Source of the DNA: Luzula sylvatica
Taxonomy: Eukaryota > Streptophyta > Magnoliopsida > Poales > Juncaceae
Length of the DNA stretch: 64,000 bases
Assembly: GCA_946800325.1 (NCBI GenBank)
Contig: OX326956.1
Coordinates: 46,143,552 to 46,207,551, forward strand
Reading direction: 5' to 3'
The position numbers and the translations under genes are program-made. The notes beneath the pieces were generated by a model that was given only the letters and a program-made list of their open reading frames with translations, searched no databases and was not told where the DNA came from. How positions within the stretch are numbered: position 1 is the first letter of the stretch; every line of letters starts with the position of its first letter. Shown piece by piece: positions 1-12,062 of the stretch.

Positions 1-651
1 GAGCCAGCTGGCTTGAGATTTTTTCGTGCTGAACTAGAGCTGAAAACTACAACTCGAAGCTCTATTATGAGTCGAGCCGAGATGTCTTATATTCGTTCCA
101 ACTTGACTCGTTGTTAGTTATAGTTACCGTGCTTGCATGACGCAAAAAAAAAAAAAAATTAGTCCGGCAGGTGATTTTTAAGTTGGGCTTTTATTGCAAT
201 GAATAGTTTTTTTTTGTCTAACTATAACAGTGCAACGGTAAAACCGAATAATTTGAGTAAATAAAATAGTTGAAATCTGAGAATCACCCGAAAAATGTAC
301 AATATTAAATGAATAATAATGGGAAATTTTTAGAACTGCTATTATGAAAAACTTATAATTTTAGATTCGCTCCAAAACGCGGTTTGTTTTTTTTTCTTTT
401 TTACAAAATCTCCCAACATTTTTAGATTCCTTCTCAAACCTCTTTATTTTCTGTTATGCTTGTAAGTCTGACTATTTTACTTTTAATAATGTTATTCAAT
501 AAGTAATATATAACTATTAAAATATTATATAAATATACAAAAACTATAATAATTCTAGAAAAATATATAATATTATTTTCATACATACATATTATTTTTG
601 ATAATCTTTTTCAGTTTTTTCAACACATTTCTACATAATAGTTTTGAAAAT

Positions 652-685
<34 letters not shown>

Positions 686-1676
686 GTTGCTAAAATATTA
701 TTTATCTGTTGTGATTTTTATCAAAAAACATAATACCAATTAATATCAAGATTTTAATTGGAAACTTCCCCTAATTTAAAAATTAATATGTAGATATGAA
801 TAATATTATATAAAAATACATAAACCATATAATAATTGTTGAAAACTCTACAGAATTATTTCTCAGAAATTAAATTAATTTTGATCATTATTTTGAAAAA
901 AATTCGACATTTTTGTGCACACTAATTTTGAGAGAATTATATATATTATAATTATTGTTTAAATTAATTTTTTTCCCACTGTTTATGCAAAAACATAATA
1001 CGAATTAAATTACTAGGGAAAAATGATAATTTTTAAAAACATAACAAAAGATAATGAAACTTTTTGCTAATATTTAAAAAAGTTAGAAGATTTTTTAGGA
1101 AAACAAAAAATCTAGGAAATTTCTCAGAAAATCTAAAAGATCAGGGAGTTTTCCTAATTACCAGAAAAAATAGGAAATTAAAAAAAACTCATGAATAATT
1201 CTTTACCAATTTGGACTATTCATCATTTTTCTCTCAGGACAGACAATACCAAGTTCAATATTCTTCTGGTCACTTATAATTTGGAACCAATTGTCATTTT
1301 CTCAATTTAAAATTAAGAAAATGATTGGCCTATGCCTATTGGCATTTCAACCAAAAATAATTAAGAAAATGATAGCCGAAATTTCTCAGGACAGACGATA
1401 CAAAGTAACAAAGAGGTTTGATATAGCACTCCCCAAAGTTCCAAACTCGTCTCAATATTTTTGATGAGAATTTTAAAAATAATCGATAACTCAATTAATG
1501 TATGATAAACATGTATCTTAAATGTGAATCAGGATGATGATTAATTATACATTGGCTATTTGGGACATAGTATAATTTGGGACCCAAAATTTGGGACATA
1601 GTATAATTCTCCAAAAGAAAATATATTAATGTTGTCTTGGACCCAAAATTATTGAAATCATATCTATCTTGCAACA
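1..1676. other. AT-rich intergenic sequence upstream of the first receptor kinase
   Basis: No gene is supported here. The stretch is very AT-rich, with an (AAT)n microsatellite near 654-684 and many short A/T runs. Just before the kinase gene a segment beginning TTTGGGACATAG occurs twice (about 1559 and 1591). A sequence near 1430-1470 resembles the end of the inverted-repeat element found in intron 1 of the kinase gene. Confidence 0.6.
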
Positions 1677-4327
1677 ATGAACACTCTCCTCCTTCTCTGC
1701 CTAGTTTCCCTCTTTCTCTCTAATGGAGGTCTCACAAAAGTCACATCTCAGTGCCCACCTTCCTCATGCGGCGATCTCCATAACATAGACTATCCTTTTC
1801 GTCTCAAAACCAATCCTTCGCGTTGCGGATTAACCAAATTTGAACTTATCTGTGATTCTAACAAGCCCTATTTGGAATGGGTCTCAGGTAGATATTACGT
1901 CAAGAACATCTCATACAAGGATCACACGATACAAATAGTTGATCCTGCATTCATGGATCATAATTCCTGCGAGGTTCCAAGAAATACAATTGAACCGTAC
2001 CTATATATGACAGACAAGTATATTGGACAATGTGGTTTCAACTTAAATTATGCATATTTCGTCAACTGTACAGAGAAAATACAGAATGATCAGTTGTACG
2101 TTCCTTGCACAAGTAGAAACAACTCGTATATCTATGCAATGTCAGGTGGGCATGCAACAGCATCAGATCTACAACCTTCATGTAGATTTATCGGCAGCAT
2201 ATTTGTTAGAAATGACAAAATTGCTAGTTCTACTGCGCAAATGTTGGATATTCTACAGGAGGGTTTTACACTCTGCTGGAACAGACCAGTCAAGGGATTC
2301 TTTGGTTACTGCTTGAAGCGATCAACAAGGTAATGTTTCGTTCATTATATTTGTTGGGAAAACATACTCGGGCCCTCAAACTCATCCCACATCATTCATG
2401 AGTTGGAAAAGAAAATGAATTTATAAGTATTATTATTGATCGACCTAATTAATTATTAATTATTAATATACATGGCACCTCCAAACTCATCCCGAACTTC
2501 TGACGAGATGATAAAAAATAAATACGTGAGTTGATTAGCCTCTCTAATTGATTTAATTAATTATTAATTGGCAAGTCAATAAATTATATTAGTACACATT
2601 AATTAACGTGTCAATTCAATTAAACGATCAATTAAATCGATAATCGAATCAATTAGAGAGGCTAATCAACTCATTTAATCTTCATTGGCTACCTCGCTAC
2701 TTTTTTATGTTATGGGGGATGAATATATAACCAGTTAATTTATCGTGAATATTCAATGTACATTATAGTTCGCTCATGAGTTTCGGTCTAACCCTGCTAT
2801 TACTTATGAATTATAATTTCAGTGACATAAAATATTTTATAATTCTCAATTTCTTGTTCTCCAATCAGATACTTCATTGATCAGTTGATAGGAGAAGTAC
2901 CAACAGACGGAGAAGTACCAACAGACGGAGAAGTACCAATAGACGGACTAGTAATAGGACCATATGTACAGATTCAGGCAGCTCTGCCTCTGGCCATTAA
3001 TTTGCCCCTGATATCTCCACTCTACAACAGCGAAGTGTTTTTCTTAGAATGCATGGGTTTTCGAGGGCTTGAAATCAAACCGATTGATTTCTTCGTGCTA
3101 GGAACTTTGCAATTTTTCATTTGTAAGTTTTGATTATAGTACTATATTCTGACCTTTTTCTGTTATAGATTATTAAACGTATAAGGTATAACTAAATCTA
3201 AATATATATGTTTTGCAGTATTGATGGTCATCCGAAGGTTTATATTCATGCCATTTGTATTATGTGTTTTCCTCACCCACAAGTACCGTCGTTCGAAGGC
3301 GCCCGTTGATTACGTGGAGAGATTTCTTCGAGAACATAAGGCAATTGCACCAACTAGATATTCCTTTACGAACATCATAGCAATTACCGGTCATTTCAGG
3401 GAAAAGCTCGGTGAAGGCGGCTTTGGTTCTGTATTCAAAGGCAGAATTCTGAATAACCGGCTTGTTGCCATTAAAATGCTCGGGAATTCAAAACTCCAAG
3501 GAGATGAATTCATCAATGAGGTTTCTACTCTTGGATGGATCCACCATAGAAACATAGTGCAACTTCTAGGGTTTTGTTCTGAGGGGGCAACAAAGGCTCT
3601 AGTTTATGAATACATGCCTAATGGATCACTCGATAAACATATCTTTTATTCAGAGAGAACTAGTCATGCTAGACCATTCTCTTGGGATAAGCTCAAAGAA
3701 ATAGCATTGGGGGTTGCTCGAGGGATCGATTACCTTCATCAAGAATGTGCTATGCGAATCCTACACTTTGATATTAAACCCCACAATGTTCTTTTAGACC
3801 ACAACTTCGTTCCGAAAATCTCTGATTTCGGACTTGCGAAGTTATATCCGAAAGAATTGAGCATGGTATCAATTAGTATAGCAAAAGGAACCACGGGATA
3901 TATCGCTCCTGAGATGGTCTCCAGAAACTTTGGAGCTATATCTCACAAGTCAGATGTGTATAGTTTTGGAATGCTGCTTCTAGACATGGCAGGATCAAGG
4001 AGAAATTGGAATATCTCAGAAGCGCAACGTGTCACGGGTGGAGTTTACTACCCCTCATGGATCTATGATCAACTAGTACGACAAGAAAATAATGAAATAA
4101 GCACGGAGATTGAAGAAATGGAAGCAAATCTATGTAAAATTGGATTATGGTGTATTCAGATGAAACAGTCGGATCGCCCTCCCATGAGTAAGGTGGTAGA
4201 GCTGCTTGAGAGAGAGAGTGTGGATACCTTGCCACTGCCGCTTAGGCCATTCTTTACTTCTTCATATCCAAACCAGAACGAGCATTCGGTTTTAGATCCG
4301 GTTCATAATAACAACAATACTTCTTGA
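1677..4327 (+). CDS. LRK10L-type receptor-like protein kinase, intact (3 exons)
   Basis: Exons 1677-2329, 2869-3122 and 3219-4327 join in frame to about 671 aa. Residues 1-25 form a signal peptide. Next comes a cysteine-rich ectodomain of GUB_WAK_bind type (pattern CPPSSCG...YPF, then CG...C) followed by a WAK_assoc-like part ending near TLCWNRP. Exon 2 adds an 18-bp, three-copy repeat (GEVPTDG). A hydrophobic segment at the exon 2/3 junction should cross the plasma membrane. The cytoplasmic kinase shows the P-loop GEGGFGSV, VAIK lysine, catalytic loop HFDIKPHN, DFGLAKL and APEM. HFD instead of HRD makes it a non-RD kinase, as is usual in the LRK10L family, many of which act in defence signalling. 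Ligand and role cannot be read from the sequence. A second copy of the family lies downstream, beyond a retrotransposon. Intron 1 contains a small inverted-repeat element. Confidence 0.88.
2480..2700. repeat. Inverted-repeat (MITE-like) element in intron 1
   Basis: A perfect 26-bp inverted repeat (2528-2553 and 2647-2672, starting GAGTTGATTAGCC) flanks an AT-rich core of TTAATTAA-type motifs. A similar arrangement with related sequence occurs at about 38128-38325. Outer ends and a target-site duplication were not resolved. Confidence 0.55.
2891..2944 (+). repeat. 18-bp coding tandem repeat, 3 copies
   Basis: Three consecutive 18-bp units in exon 2 of the receptor kinase encode GEVPTD, GEVPTD, GEVPID. 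The last unit differs by one base. They lie in the extracellular part before the membrane segment and keep the frame. Confidence 0.85.
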
Positions 4328-5075
4328 ACAAAAATAGGGGGGAAACATCTTCAAAGGGATACAAGTTATGTTTGTGATGTATTAATTGGTAGTGTTTTTT
4401 TTATTGAAAGACTTATTATTCAGTTGTATTTTGCATCGATGAAAATTGAATCTAGGATCTATTACTTCACATATAATGCACTCAACGAACTACTTTTACT
4501 GTGAGTCATTTGTGATAATTCGGTAGTATTGCTACTTCATGTGAAATGCTGTCATGTGATTTTGCTTGTTTACATTTAAACATCAAATGGAATACAAGAT
4601 AAGCAAATCGTAGCAGTGCATCTTAATTCGTTTTTTGATTCAGGGAAAAATAAATTAATTCTTATTTACAGCATTCCAAAACTATAGATAATATACATGC
4701 ACATCTTAAACTTTCTCAAAATACAGATACACATATTTTTAACGGCATTAAATATACTCCCATATTATTGTTCTAAACATCATTTGTTATAATTAAAGTA
4801 GTTTCTTTCAAAGGAGACCGACTTCATGCATGTCGCCGTATGTAACACTTTATGTCGCCGTATGTAACACTTCATGTGGCCGTATGTAACACTTTATCTA
4901 GCAATAATAATCTCTTTCAAAGAAAAAGGAAAAAAATCTTGGTACAGCATCAATAATATATGGGCCCATCATGGAAATGAGGCTCCGGAATAACTAGAAA
5001 AGTCTTTAAAACCAAGTCTAGAGCCAAGTCAAGAGTAACATTACTTTGACTTGTTTACGATAAACGAAGTGTGAA
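4328..5075. other. Intergenic, 3' flank of the first kinase
   Basis: No gene is seen. The stretch holds the probable 3' UTR of the upstream kinase and a 22-bp tandem repeat at 4830-4895. The retrotransposon inserted at its right end. Confidence 0.6.
4830..4895. repeat. 22-bp minisatellite, 3 copies
   Basis: Three contiguous copies of a 22-bp unit built around GCCGTATGTAACACTT, with one or two differences between copies. Confidence 0.8.
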
Positions 5076-5080
5076 TCGAC

Positions 5081-5442
5081 TGTTATGGTATGGAGATTTT
5101 TGGAAACCTGAAGATTAGAAAATTAGAAAAAGGAAACCTTGAAGAAATAGGAAAACTATCCATATATTGATATTGCCATGATTGAATGGTAATTAAGGCA
5201 ATGATTATTTCCTTGTATTATTTCCTTGTATTGGGTAGGAGTTTAGCTATAAATAGAGGGCTAGGCTAGAGTTTTATTCATTCCAACAAAGCACAAACAA
5301 TTGTATTCTCTCTTTCTCCAGTATAGTAAAATAAGTTTCAGTGCCGGCGGCCGTGGTTTTTTCCCTTCGGGGTTTCCACGTAAAAATACTTGTGTCCGTG
5401 TGTGCTGTTTTTGTGTGTGTGTTTGCGGCGACGATCCTAACA
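5081..5442 (+). repeat. 5' LTR
   Basis: A 362-bp terminal repeat with TG...CA ends. A TATA box (TATAAATA) at 5248-5255 would drive the element transcript. It ends two bases before the primer-binding site. Confidence 0.95.
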
Positions 5443-5444
5443 AG

Positions 5445-5456
5445 TGGTATCAGAGC
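5445..5456 (+). promoter_or_regulatory. Primer-binding site (initiator tRNA-Met)
   Basis: TGGTATCAGAGC directly follows the 5' LTR and matches the standard plant copia primer-binding site for tRNA-iMet. Confidence 0.95.
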
Positions 5457-5483
5457 AAAGGTTAAGGTTCGAGCAGACGAGAG

Positions 5484-8400
5484 ATGGACGAGAACAAGGT
5501 TTCGGTATGTCGGTTCGATGGGCGAGACTTCGGTTACTGGAAGATGCAAGTAGAAGTGTTGCTATGCCAGAAGGACCTAGAAGAGGCGCTATTCGAGACA
5601 AGGCCTGAAAGTATCACGGACGAAGGCAAGTGGAAGAAGATGAACCGCAAGGCGCTAAGCTATATCCAACTATAGCTAGCCAAGAACGTGGCGTTCAACG
5701 TAGCGAAGGAGACGACGGCTTTCGGGGTCATGAAGGCGTTGTCCAACATGTACGAGAAACCATCTTCGCTAAACAAGCTGCACCTGGTGCGCCGACTTTT
5801 CAATCTGCGAATGACGGAGGGCGGATCTGTTGCGGAGCATCTAAATTCTTTTCAGGTTATTTCAAACCAATTAGACTCTTTCAAATTTAACATTGGTGAT
5901 GAGATGAAGGCACTCATGCTACTATCATCTCTCCCGGAGAGCTGGACGACGACGGTAGACGTTATTGGCGTCAAGGAGGATTTGACTTTTGAGGAAGTGC
6001 GGGACCGCATCCTGAATGACGACATTCGGCGAAAGGAGCGAAGCGAAGCCTCGGGTTCCTCGGGTTCGGCGTTGAATTTGGAGAGTCGGGGCCGTGAAGG
6101 TCAGAAGAGCAACAACCGCGGACGAGCCAAGTCGAGAGGGCGTAGCAAGTCAAGACCACGTGGCGAGCTGGAGTGCTGGAATTGTGGCAAGAAATGTCAC
6201 ATGAAGCGGGACTGCAAAGCCCCGAGAAAGGAGAAGGTGGAATCGAGTTCTGCAAATGTTGTCACCGAGCAAGACAGAGACGACGCTCTAGTTTTATGCG
6301 TCGACAACCCCGTCGAGTCCTGGGTTTTGGACTCGGGCGCATCCTTCCACTCAACCTCGCAGAGAGATAAGTTCTTAAATTTCAAGACAGGAGATTTAGG
6401 AAATGTCCACCTAGCAGATGGAAAGCCTTTGAGCGTATCGGGCATTGGTGATGTCCAGATAAAATCGAGCAACGGATTTAGATGGATCTTGCGAGGAGTT
6501 CGGTACATTCCCGGTCTGAAAAAGAACTTGATATCCGTCGGGCAGATGGATAACGAAGGCTACAAGACGGTGTTCGGGAACGGGTCGTGGAAGATTGTAA
6601 GGGGGGCCATGGTGATAGCGAGAGGTACGAAGACGGGAACCCTCTATCTTACCGATAATAGAGGAGATTGTTTGGCGTTTTCAGGAGCAGCGACTGATCC
6701 GATGTTATGGCACAATCGGCTCGGTCACATGAGTCACGAAGGGATGCAAGTGTTAATTTCCAAGGGTCTGTTACCGAAGGTAAAATCGGTACAAACCGAT
6801 TTCTGTGAGAACTGCGTGCTCGGCAAGCAAAGACGGGTTAGTTTTTCGAAGGCCGGACGAGAACTCAAGATGGGGAAGTTAGACCTGGTGCATACCGACG
6901 TGTCGGGGCCAGCTCCGGTCCAGTCTATCGGGGGGTCACGATACTACGTCACCTTTATCGACGATTCAACTAGGAAGGTATGGATCTATTTTATTAAACA
7001 CAAATCTAACGTGTTTAATGTGTTCAAAAGGTGGAAGGTAGAAGTTGAGACCGAGACCGGCTTGAAGCTGAAATGCTTGAAGTCGGATAATGGAGGGGAG
7101 TACGACGGTACAGAGTTCAGAGGGTTTTGTGCGGAACAAGGAATCAAGCAGATTCGGACGGTCCCAAATCGACCTCAACAGAGCGGGGTGGCAGAACGGA
7201 TGAATCGAACTCTGAATGAACGAGCAAGGCGATGCGATTACACGCGGGATTGCCGAAGATGTTCTGGGCGGATGCGGCTAGCCGATGCGGGTGAACCAGA
7301 AGGCTACCGAGAGGCGGTACACGGAGGTGATTCGGTCAAGTGGGAGCGCGCGATGAAGGAAGAGATTGAGTCTCTCCGGAAGAACAATACTTGGGAAATG
7401 ACCCGGTTGCCAGATGGCAAGAAGGCGCTGCAAAACAAATGGGTCTACTGAGTGAAGGACGAGTCAGATGGCAGCAAGAGATACAAGGCGAGGCTGGTAG
7501 TCAAGGGATTTCTTCAGAAGAAGGGAATCGACTACACGGAGGTGTTCTCGCCGGTGGTAAAGCTGACGACTATTCGCACGGTGTTAAGTATTGTAGCAGC
7601 GGAGGATTTGCACCTCGAGCAAATGGATGTCAAGACGGCGTTCCTTCATGGCGATTTGGAGGAGGACATCTATATGGTGCAACCTGAAGGTTTCGAGATC
7701 CCGGGAAAGGAAGATCTTGTGTGCAGGCTTAAGAAGAGATTGTACGGTTTAAAGCAGGCTCCAAGGCAGTGGTACAAGAAGTTCGACAAGTTCATGTGTG
7801 ATCGTGGTTTTTCGTAGGGGTGACACCGACCATTGTTGCTACTACAAGAGTAGTGCAGAAACATACATTATATTGCTTTTGTATGTTAATGATATGCTCA
7901 TTGCAGGTGCGAACATGAGGGAGATCGACAAGCTCAAGAGGGAGTTGTCAAGAGGATTTGAAATGAAGGATTTAGGAGAGGCGAGCCAAATTCTTGGGAT
8001 GCGAATTACTCGAGATCGAAGCAAGGGTACTCTCACAGTGTCGCAAGAGAAGTACGTTAAGAAGGTGCTGGAGCGATTCCGAGTAGATGACGCCAAGCCG
8101 AGAAGTACCCCACTCGGCGCACATTTCAAACTCTCCAAGACGCAGTCACCGAAAACCACGGAGGAGAAGACGAGGATGGAGAACGTGCCGTATTCATCGG
8201 CAGTGGGTAGCCTAATGTACGCCATGGTGTGCACGAGACCCGACATTTCTCATGGACTGGGAGTCGTGAGCCGGTTCATGGCAAACCCCGGCATCGAGCA
8301 CTGGGAGGCGATTAAGTGGCTACTGAGATACTTGAAGGGCACCGCAAGCATGGCACTGTGCTACAAGAAAGGTGGCACGAGTTTGCAAGGCTTTGTAGAT

Positions 8401-8844
8401 GCTGACCTAGGAGGAGATGTGGATAGTCGGAAGAGCACTTCCGGTTATGTCTTCACGATGGGAGGCACGGCGGTGAGTTGGATGTCGAGATTGCAGAAGT
8501 GTGTGTCGCTATCGACAACGGAGGCTGAGTATGTGGCAATCTCGGAGGCCGGAAAGGAGATGGTATGGCTCTTGACTTTTCTGAAGGGGATCGGGAAAGC
8601 TCAAGGATGCAAGACACTTTACACCGACAGTCAAAGTGCCTTATGTCTCGCGAAGAATCCGGTGTTCCACTCGAGGACCAAGCACATCCAACTGAAGTAT
8701 CACTACATCCGGGAACTTGTGAGTGACGGGGTCTTATCGCTGGAGAAGATCTAAGGTGCCAAGAACGCTGCAGATATGTTGACCAAGGAAGTCCCCACCG
8801 ACAAGCTGATGCTGTGCGTCGCCTCAGTGGGGCTGGTCACGTAA
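5484..8844 (+). pseudogene. copia gag-pol polyprotein, disabled
   Basis: The order seen is: gag start at 5484; a CCHC zinc knuckle (CWNCGKKCHMKRDC, near 6174); protease DSGA (near 6331); integrase HHCC zinc finger and core with DNGGEY; reverse transcriptase; RNase H (TEAEYVA). In-frame stops lie at 5673-5675, 7449-7451, 7815-7817 and 8752-8754. There is a frame change near 7815. A frameshift plus loss of sequence near 7215-7300 joins the integrase prematurely to the RT. The RT catalytic motif reads YVND (7882-7893) instead of YVDD. Two of the stops (TGA at 7449, TAA at 8752) fit C-to-T changes, as expected for methylated transposon DNA. The element cannot move on its own. Confidence 0.92.
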
Positions 8845-8918
8845 ACCATGGGAGCTGTCGCCGGACTCAAGGAAGTCCCGCTCGGGACGGGAGAAAGAAG
8901 ACTGGTGCAAAAGTCTCC

Positions 8919-8929
8919 AAGTGGGAGAT
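8919..8929 (+). promoter_or_regulatory. Polypurine tract of the copia element
   Basis: AAGTGGGAGAT lies directly before the 3' LTR, the usual copia plus-strand primer. Confidence 0.85.
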
Positions 8930-9291
8930 TGTTATGGTATGGAGACTTTTGGAAACCTGAAGATTAGAAAATTAGAAAAAAGAAACCTTGAAGAAATAGG
9001 AAAACTCTCTATATATTGATATTGCCATGATTGAATGGTAATTAAGGCAATGATTATTTCCTTGTATTATTTCCTTGTATTGGGTAGGAGTTTAGCTATA
9101 AATAGAGGGCTAGGCTAGAGTTTTATTCATTCCAACAAAGCACAAACAATTGTATTCTCTCTTTCTCCAGTATAGTAAAATAAGTTTGAGTGCCGGCGGC
9201 CGTGGTTTTTTCCCTTCGGGGTTTCCACGTAAAAATACTTGTGTCCGTGTGTGCTGTTCTTGTGTGTGTGTTTGCGGCGACGATCCTAACA
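8930..9291 (+). repeat. 3' LTR
   Basis: A 362-bp LTR differing from the 5' copy at six positions by eye. It keeps the TATA box (TATAAATA, 9097-9104), about 275 bp upstream of the next gene's ATG and in the same orientation. Confidence 0.95.
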
Positions 9292-9378
9292 TCGACACCA
9301 CAAAGAAATATGTTGTCACATTGAGTTCTTCGCTAATCTCATTTATCATTATTCTCTTCCTCGCAAAACAAACAAACG

Positions 9379-11628
9379 ATGTGGAGACTTTCAATTTTAC
9401 TCGTAATTTTTGTCATCATCCATAAAGAAAACATCAATTTAGCATATGGAAGAAATGAACATGAAGAAGAAGAAGATGAATTTTTCAAGCAGTGTCCTCT
9501 TTCAACATGTGTGAGAGGCGGTCCTGAGATTCGATACCCCTACAGACTTTCTTCCAAACCTTCCAATTGTGGAGTTCCAGGTGCCGGTTCAATTTTATTT
9601 TTCTAACTTGTGTGTGCTAAGTACCCGTCATATGGTAATTGGGATTCATTTTCAAGATGCAACGAATTTATCGTAGGTATGGAGCTCACATGCTCAGGAA
9701 ACAACACTATCTTGCACCATCCAAATGTCGGTCCGTGCCAAGTTATATACATATACTACTTATATGGTGAGATCGCAATTGAGCTTAAAGAACACGTTTC
9801 TGTTTGTCCCGTGCAAAATCTCAGCTCCATCAACCTCACCACTATGCTTTATCAGCCTTACATGATAGCCACCATGGGCATGGTCTCGTGCCCCAAAGAC
9901 AAAATAAACCAATCAGATTTGCCGTCAACTTTTTTTAGCGGGCCCATACCATGCCGTAATAACTCCCATCAACTTATATATTTGGTTGATGAAGAATATG
10001 GTATTTACGATATGCTTCCGTCTTGCATGGTCATGTCTAGTAACATTACTATGCCGATGCTAAAGTATCACAGTAATTATTATTATTCAAATTCACCGCA
10101 GTTCACCAATGATTCCAATGGTCCGGAACAAGGGACTCAAGTTTACCTTAATGCAACCTTAGTATGGTCCGGTGCCGACGAGTGTAAAGCATGCGAAGCG
10201 GTAGGAAAACAATGTTCTCCGATGACCACATCTCTCTGCACACATCATAGTAAGTTGAAGTCACATTACATTGACAGTAACTCAAGGATGGTTTCACAAT
10301 CCATATGAAATTAATGGCCTTAGCCAGAACACTAAAAAATTAATAGGCTATCTATATGATCTTTCTTTATACTTCAAATAACCCGAAAGCAATAATCCTA
10401 GTTCGGAATTTCTCTCTTTTTAGTCTTAACAGTTTGTGTTTTCTTTTTACTTGCAGGAAGAAATGCCAAGGTCATAGAAGGTAATTTTAGCAAACCTCTG
10501 TTTCAATTACCCCCCTCACTTCAATAATCTCCAAAAGAATCCAATATATATATTTTTTTTTTCTATTTTCACTTATTTTCAGCAACATCCGTTGTCGGGT
10601 TTATTGTGTTATTATAGGTGGCAAGTATTATGTACTACTTCTATAGAAGTTCGGGTATGAAGGACTATCTGAAGCATGAGGAACTCCTGGCTAAGTATCA
10701 GAAGAAGGTCACCAGGTATAGCTTCTCGGAAATCAAGAAGATGACTAACCGATTCAAGGACAAGCTAGGCCAAGGGGGCTATGGAAGTGTCTACAAAGGA
10801 GAGTTGCCAAATGGGATATTAGTGGCAGTTAAAATTATCGAAAGATCCAACACCGATGGCAAGGACTTCATAAATGAGGTATCAACCATAGGAACTACTA
10901 TCCACCATTTTAACGTGGTTCGTCTTTTAGGGTTTTGCTCAGAAGGAGATAGACGTGCCCTAGTTTATGAATTCTTGCCAAACGGGTCACTCGACAGGTA
11001 CATTTCTACGAAAGTGGTTAATAATACCGACGACCTGTTCAAAGAGGAAACACTTCTAAAAATAGTAAGAGGTGTTGCGAGTGGTATTAGATACTTGCAC
11101 GAAGGGTGTAATTTGAGGATCTTACATTTCGATATTAAGCCTCACAATATTTTGTTGGATCACAATTTAAACCCAAAAGTATCCGATTTTGGTCTGGCCA
11201 AGCTGTGTTCTAAAGACCATACCAACGTAACTGTAACCGCAGCTAAAGGCACAATAGGTTATATCGCTCCGGAGGTCTTCTCTAGAAACTTCGGAAACGT
11301 GTCTCATAAATCCGACGTGTATAGTTTTGGAATGGTGATACTTAAAATGGTTGTTGGTGAGATAAATCTTGAACCCGACATGGAGACGGGTCAAAGTGAG
11401 GTATACTATCCTGAACTCATTTACGAGGATTTAGTGAAGAAAAAGGATATAGAATCCTCAATAGAGGTTTCAACAAATTGTGAAGAAATAATCAAAAGGT
11501 TAATTATAGTGGCGTTTTGGTGCATACAATGGAACCCGACATTGCGACCAAGCATGTCAAAAGTCGTACAAATGCTGGATTGTGATTTTGAAAGCTTGGA
11601 AATACCCCCTAAACCATTTGTTTCATAA
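9379..11628 (+). CDS. LRK10L-type receptor-like kinase with a premature stop in the membrane segment
   Basis: Modelled exons are 9379-9580, 9677-10249, 10457-10480 and 10583-11628. The first intron (96 bp) removes an apparent in-frame TAA at 9604 and restores the ectodomain reading GVPG|MELTC. The first residues form a signal peptide. The ectodomain is GUB_WAK_bind (CPLSTCVRGG...YPY) plus a WAK_assoc-like part with CKACEAVGKQC. The kinase has GQGGYGSVYKG, VAVK, HFDIKPHN (non-RD), DFGLAKL and APEV and is complete to the stop. The hydrophobic segment reads TSVVGFIVLL, then TAG (10615-10617), then VASIMYYFY, so the frame is open on both sides of one stop. No alternative acceptor restores the frame. 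The gene is either a pseudogene or makes a secreted ectodomain, with a possible kinase-only product from ATG 10630. A retrotransposon lies just upstream. Confidence 0.75.
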
Positions 11629-12062
11629 TTATAATTATAATATGAATAATTATCGAGAGAGGATTAATTAGGTATTAAAAAAACTATTTTTGAATGATTA
11701 TATATTTTTATTGGGTGCTACTAGGATACACTTTTTTCCCAAATCATATTCAAATTAAAAAAGGTAATTTGGAAAAAGTAATTAATGATTTATTAATTCT
11801 ATGCTTAAATAGGAAATAAATCATCATTCACATAATCTAAAAGATCTAACTAATAGAAATGCATATTTTTATTATTCTTGAAGATGTCAAAGACAAAATA
11901 TATCTGCTTACTAACCAAAGTTATAAAAAAAAAATGCAAAAAGATAGTTCACAAATATATTACGAAAAGCTCAAGATTCCCAACTCAATATTAAAATTCA
12001 TGCTAAAAACGAACTACACAAACAAAATTTCAAAAATTCGTATGCAACTCGCAAATTCACAA
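11629..12062. other. Short intergenic region between convergent genes
   Basis: AT-rich 3' flanks of the upstream kinase and of the oppositely transcribed GTPase gene. No other feature is seen. Confidence 0.6.

Larger units (their letters stand above)
5081..9291 (+). mobile_element. Ty1/copia LTR retrotransposon (Tork/TNT1-like), complete ends, decayed coding region
   Basis: Both LTRs start TGTTATGG, end CTAACA and are 362 bp long. The element is bounded by a perfect 5-bp duplication TCGAC (5076-5080 and 9292-9296). A primer-binding site complementary to initiator Met tRNA and a polypurine tract are in the expected places. The domain order gag, protease, integrase, reverse transcriptase, RNase H is that of copia, and the RT/RNase H sequence most resembles the TNT1/Tork group. 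I count six substitutions between the LTRs (about 1.7 %), which suggests a fairly recent insertion. It sits between two related receptor kinases and ends about 87 bp before the ATG of the second, so it probably displaced that gene's promoter. Confidence 0.95.

Noticed and set aside
9604..9606. In-frame TAA in the ectodomain of the second LRK10L gene, seemingly a pseudogene mark
   Set aside because: It falls in a 96-bp intron (9581-9676) with good GT and AG signals. Removing it restores the family pattern, so it is not a mutation. Only the TAG at 10615 remains.
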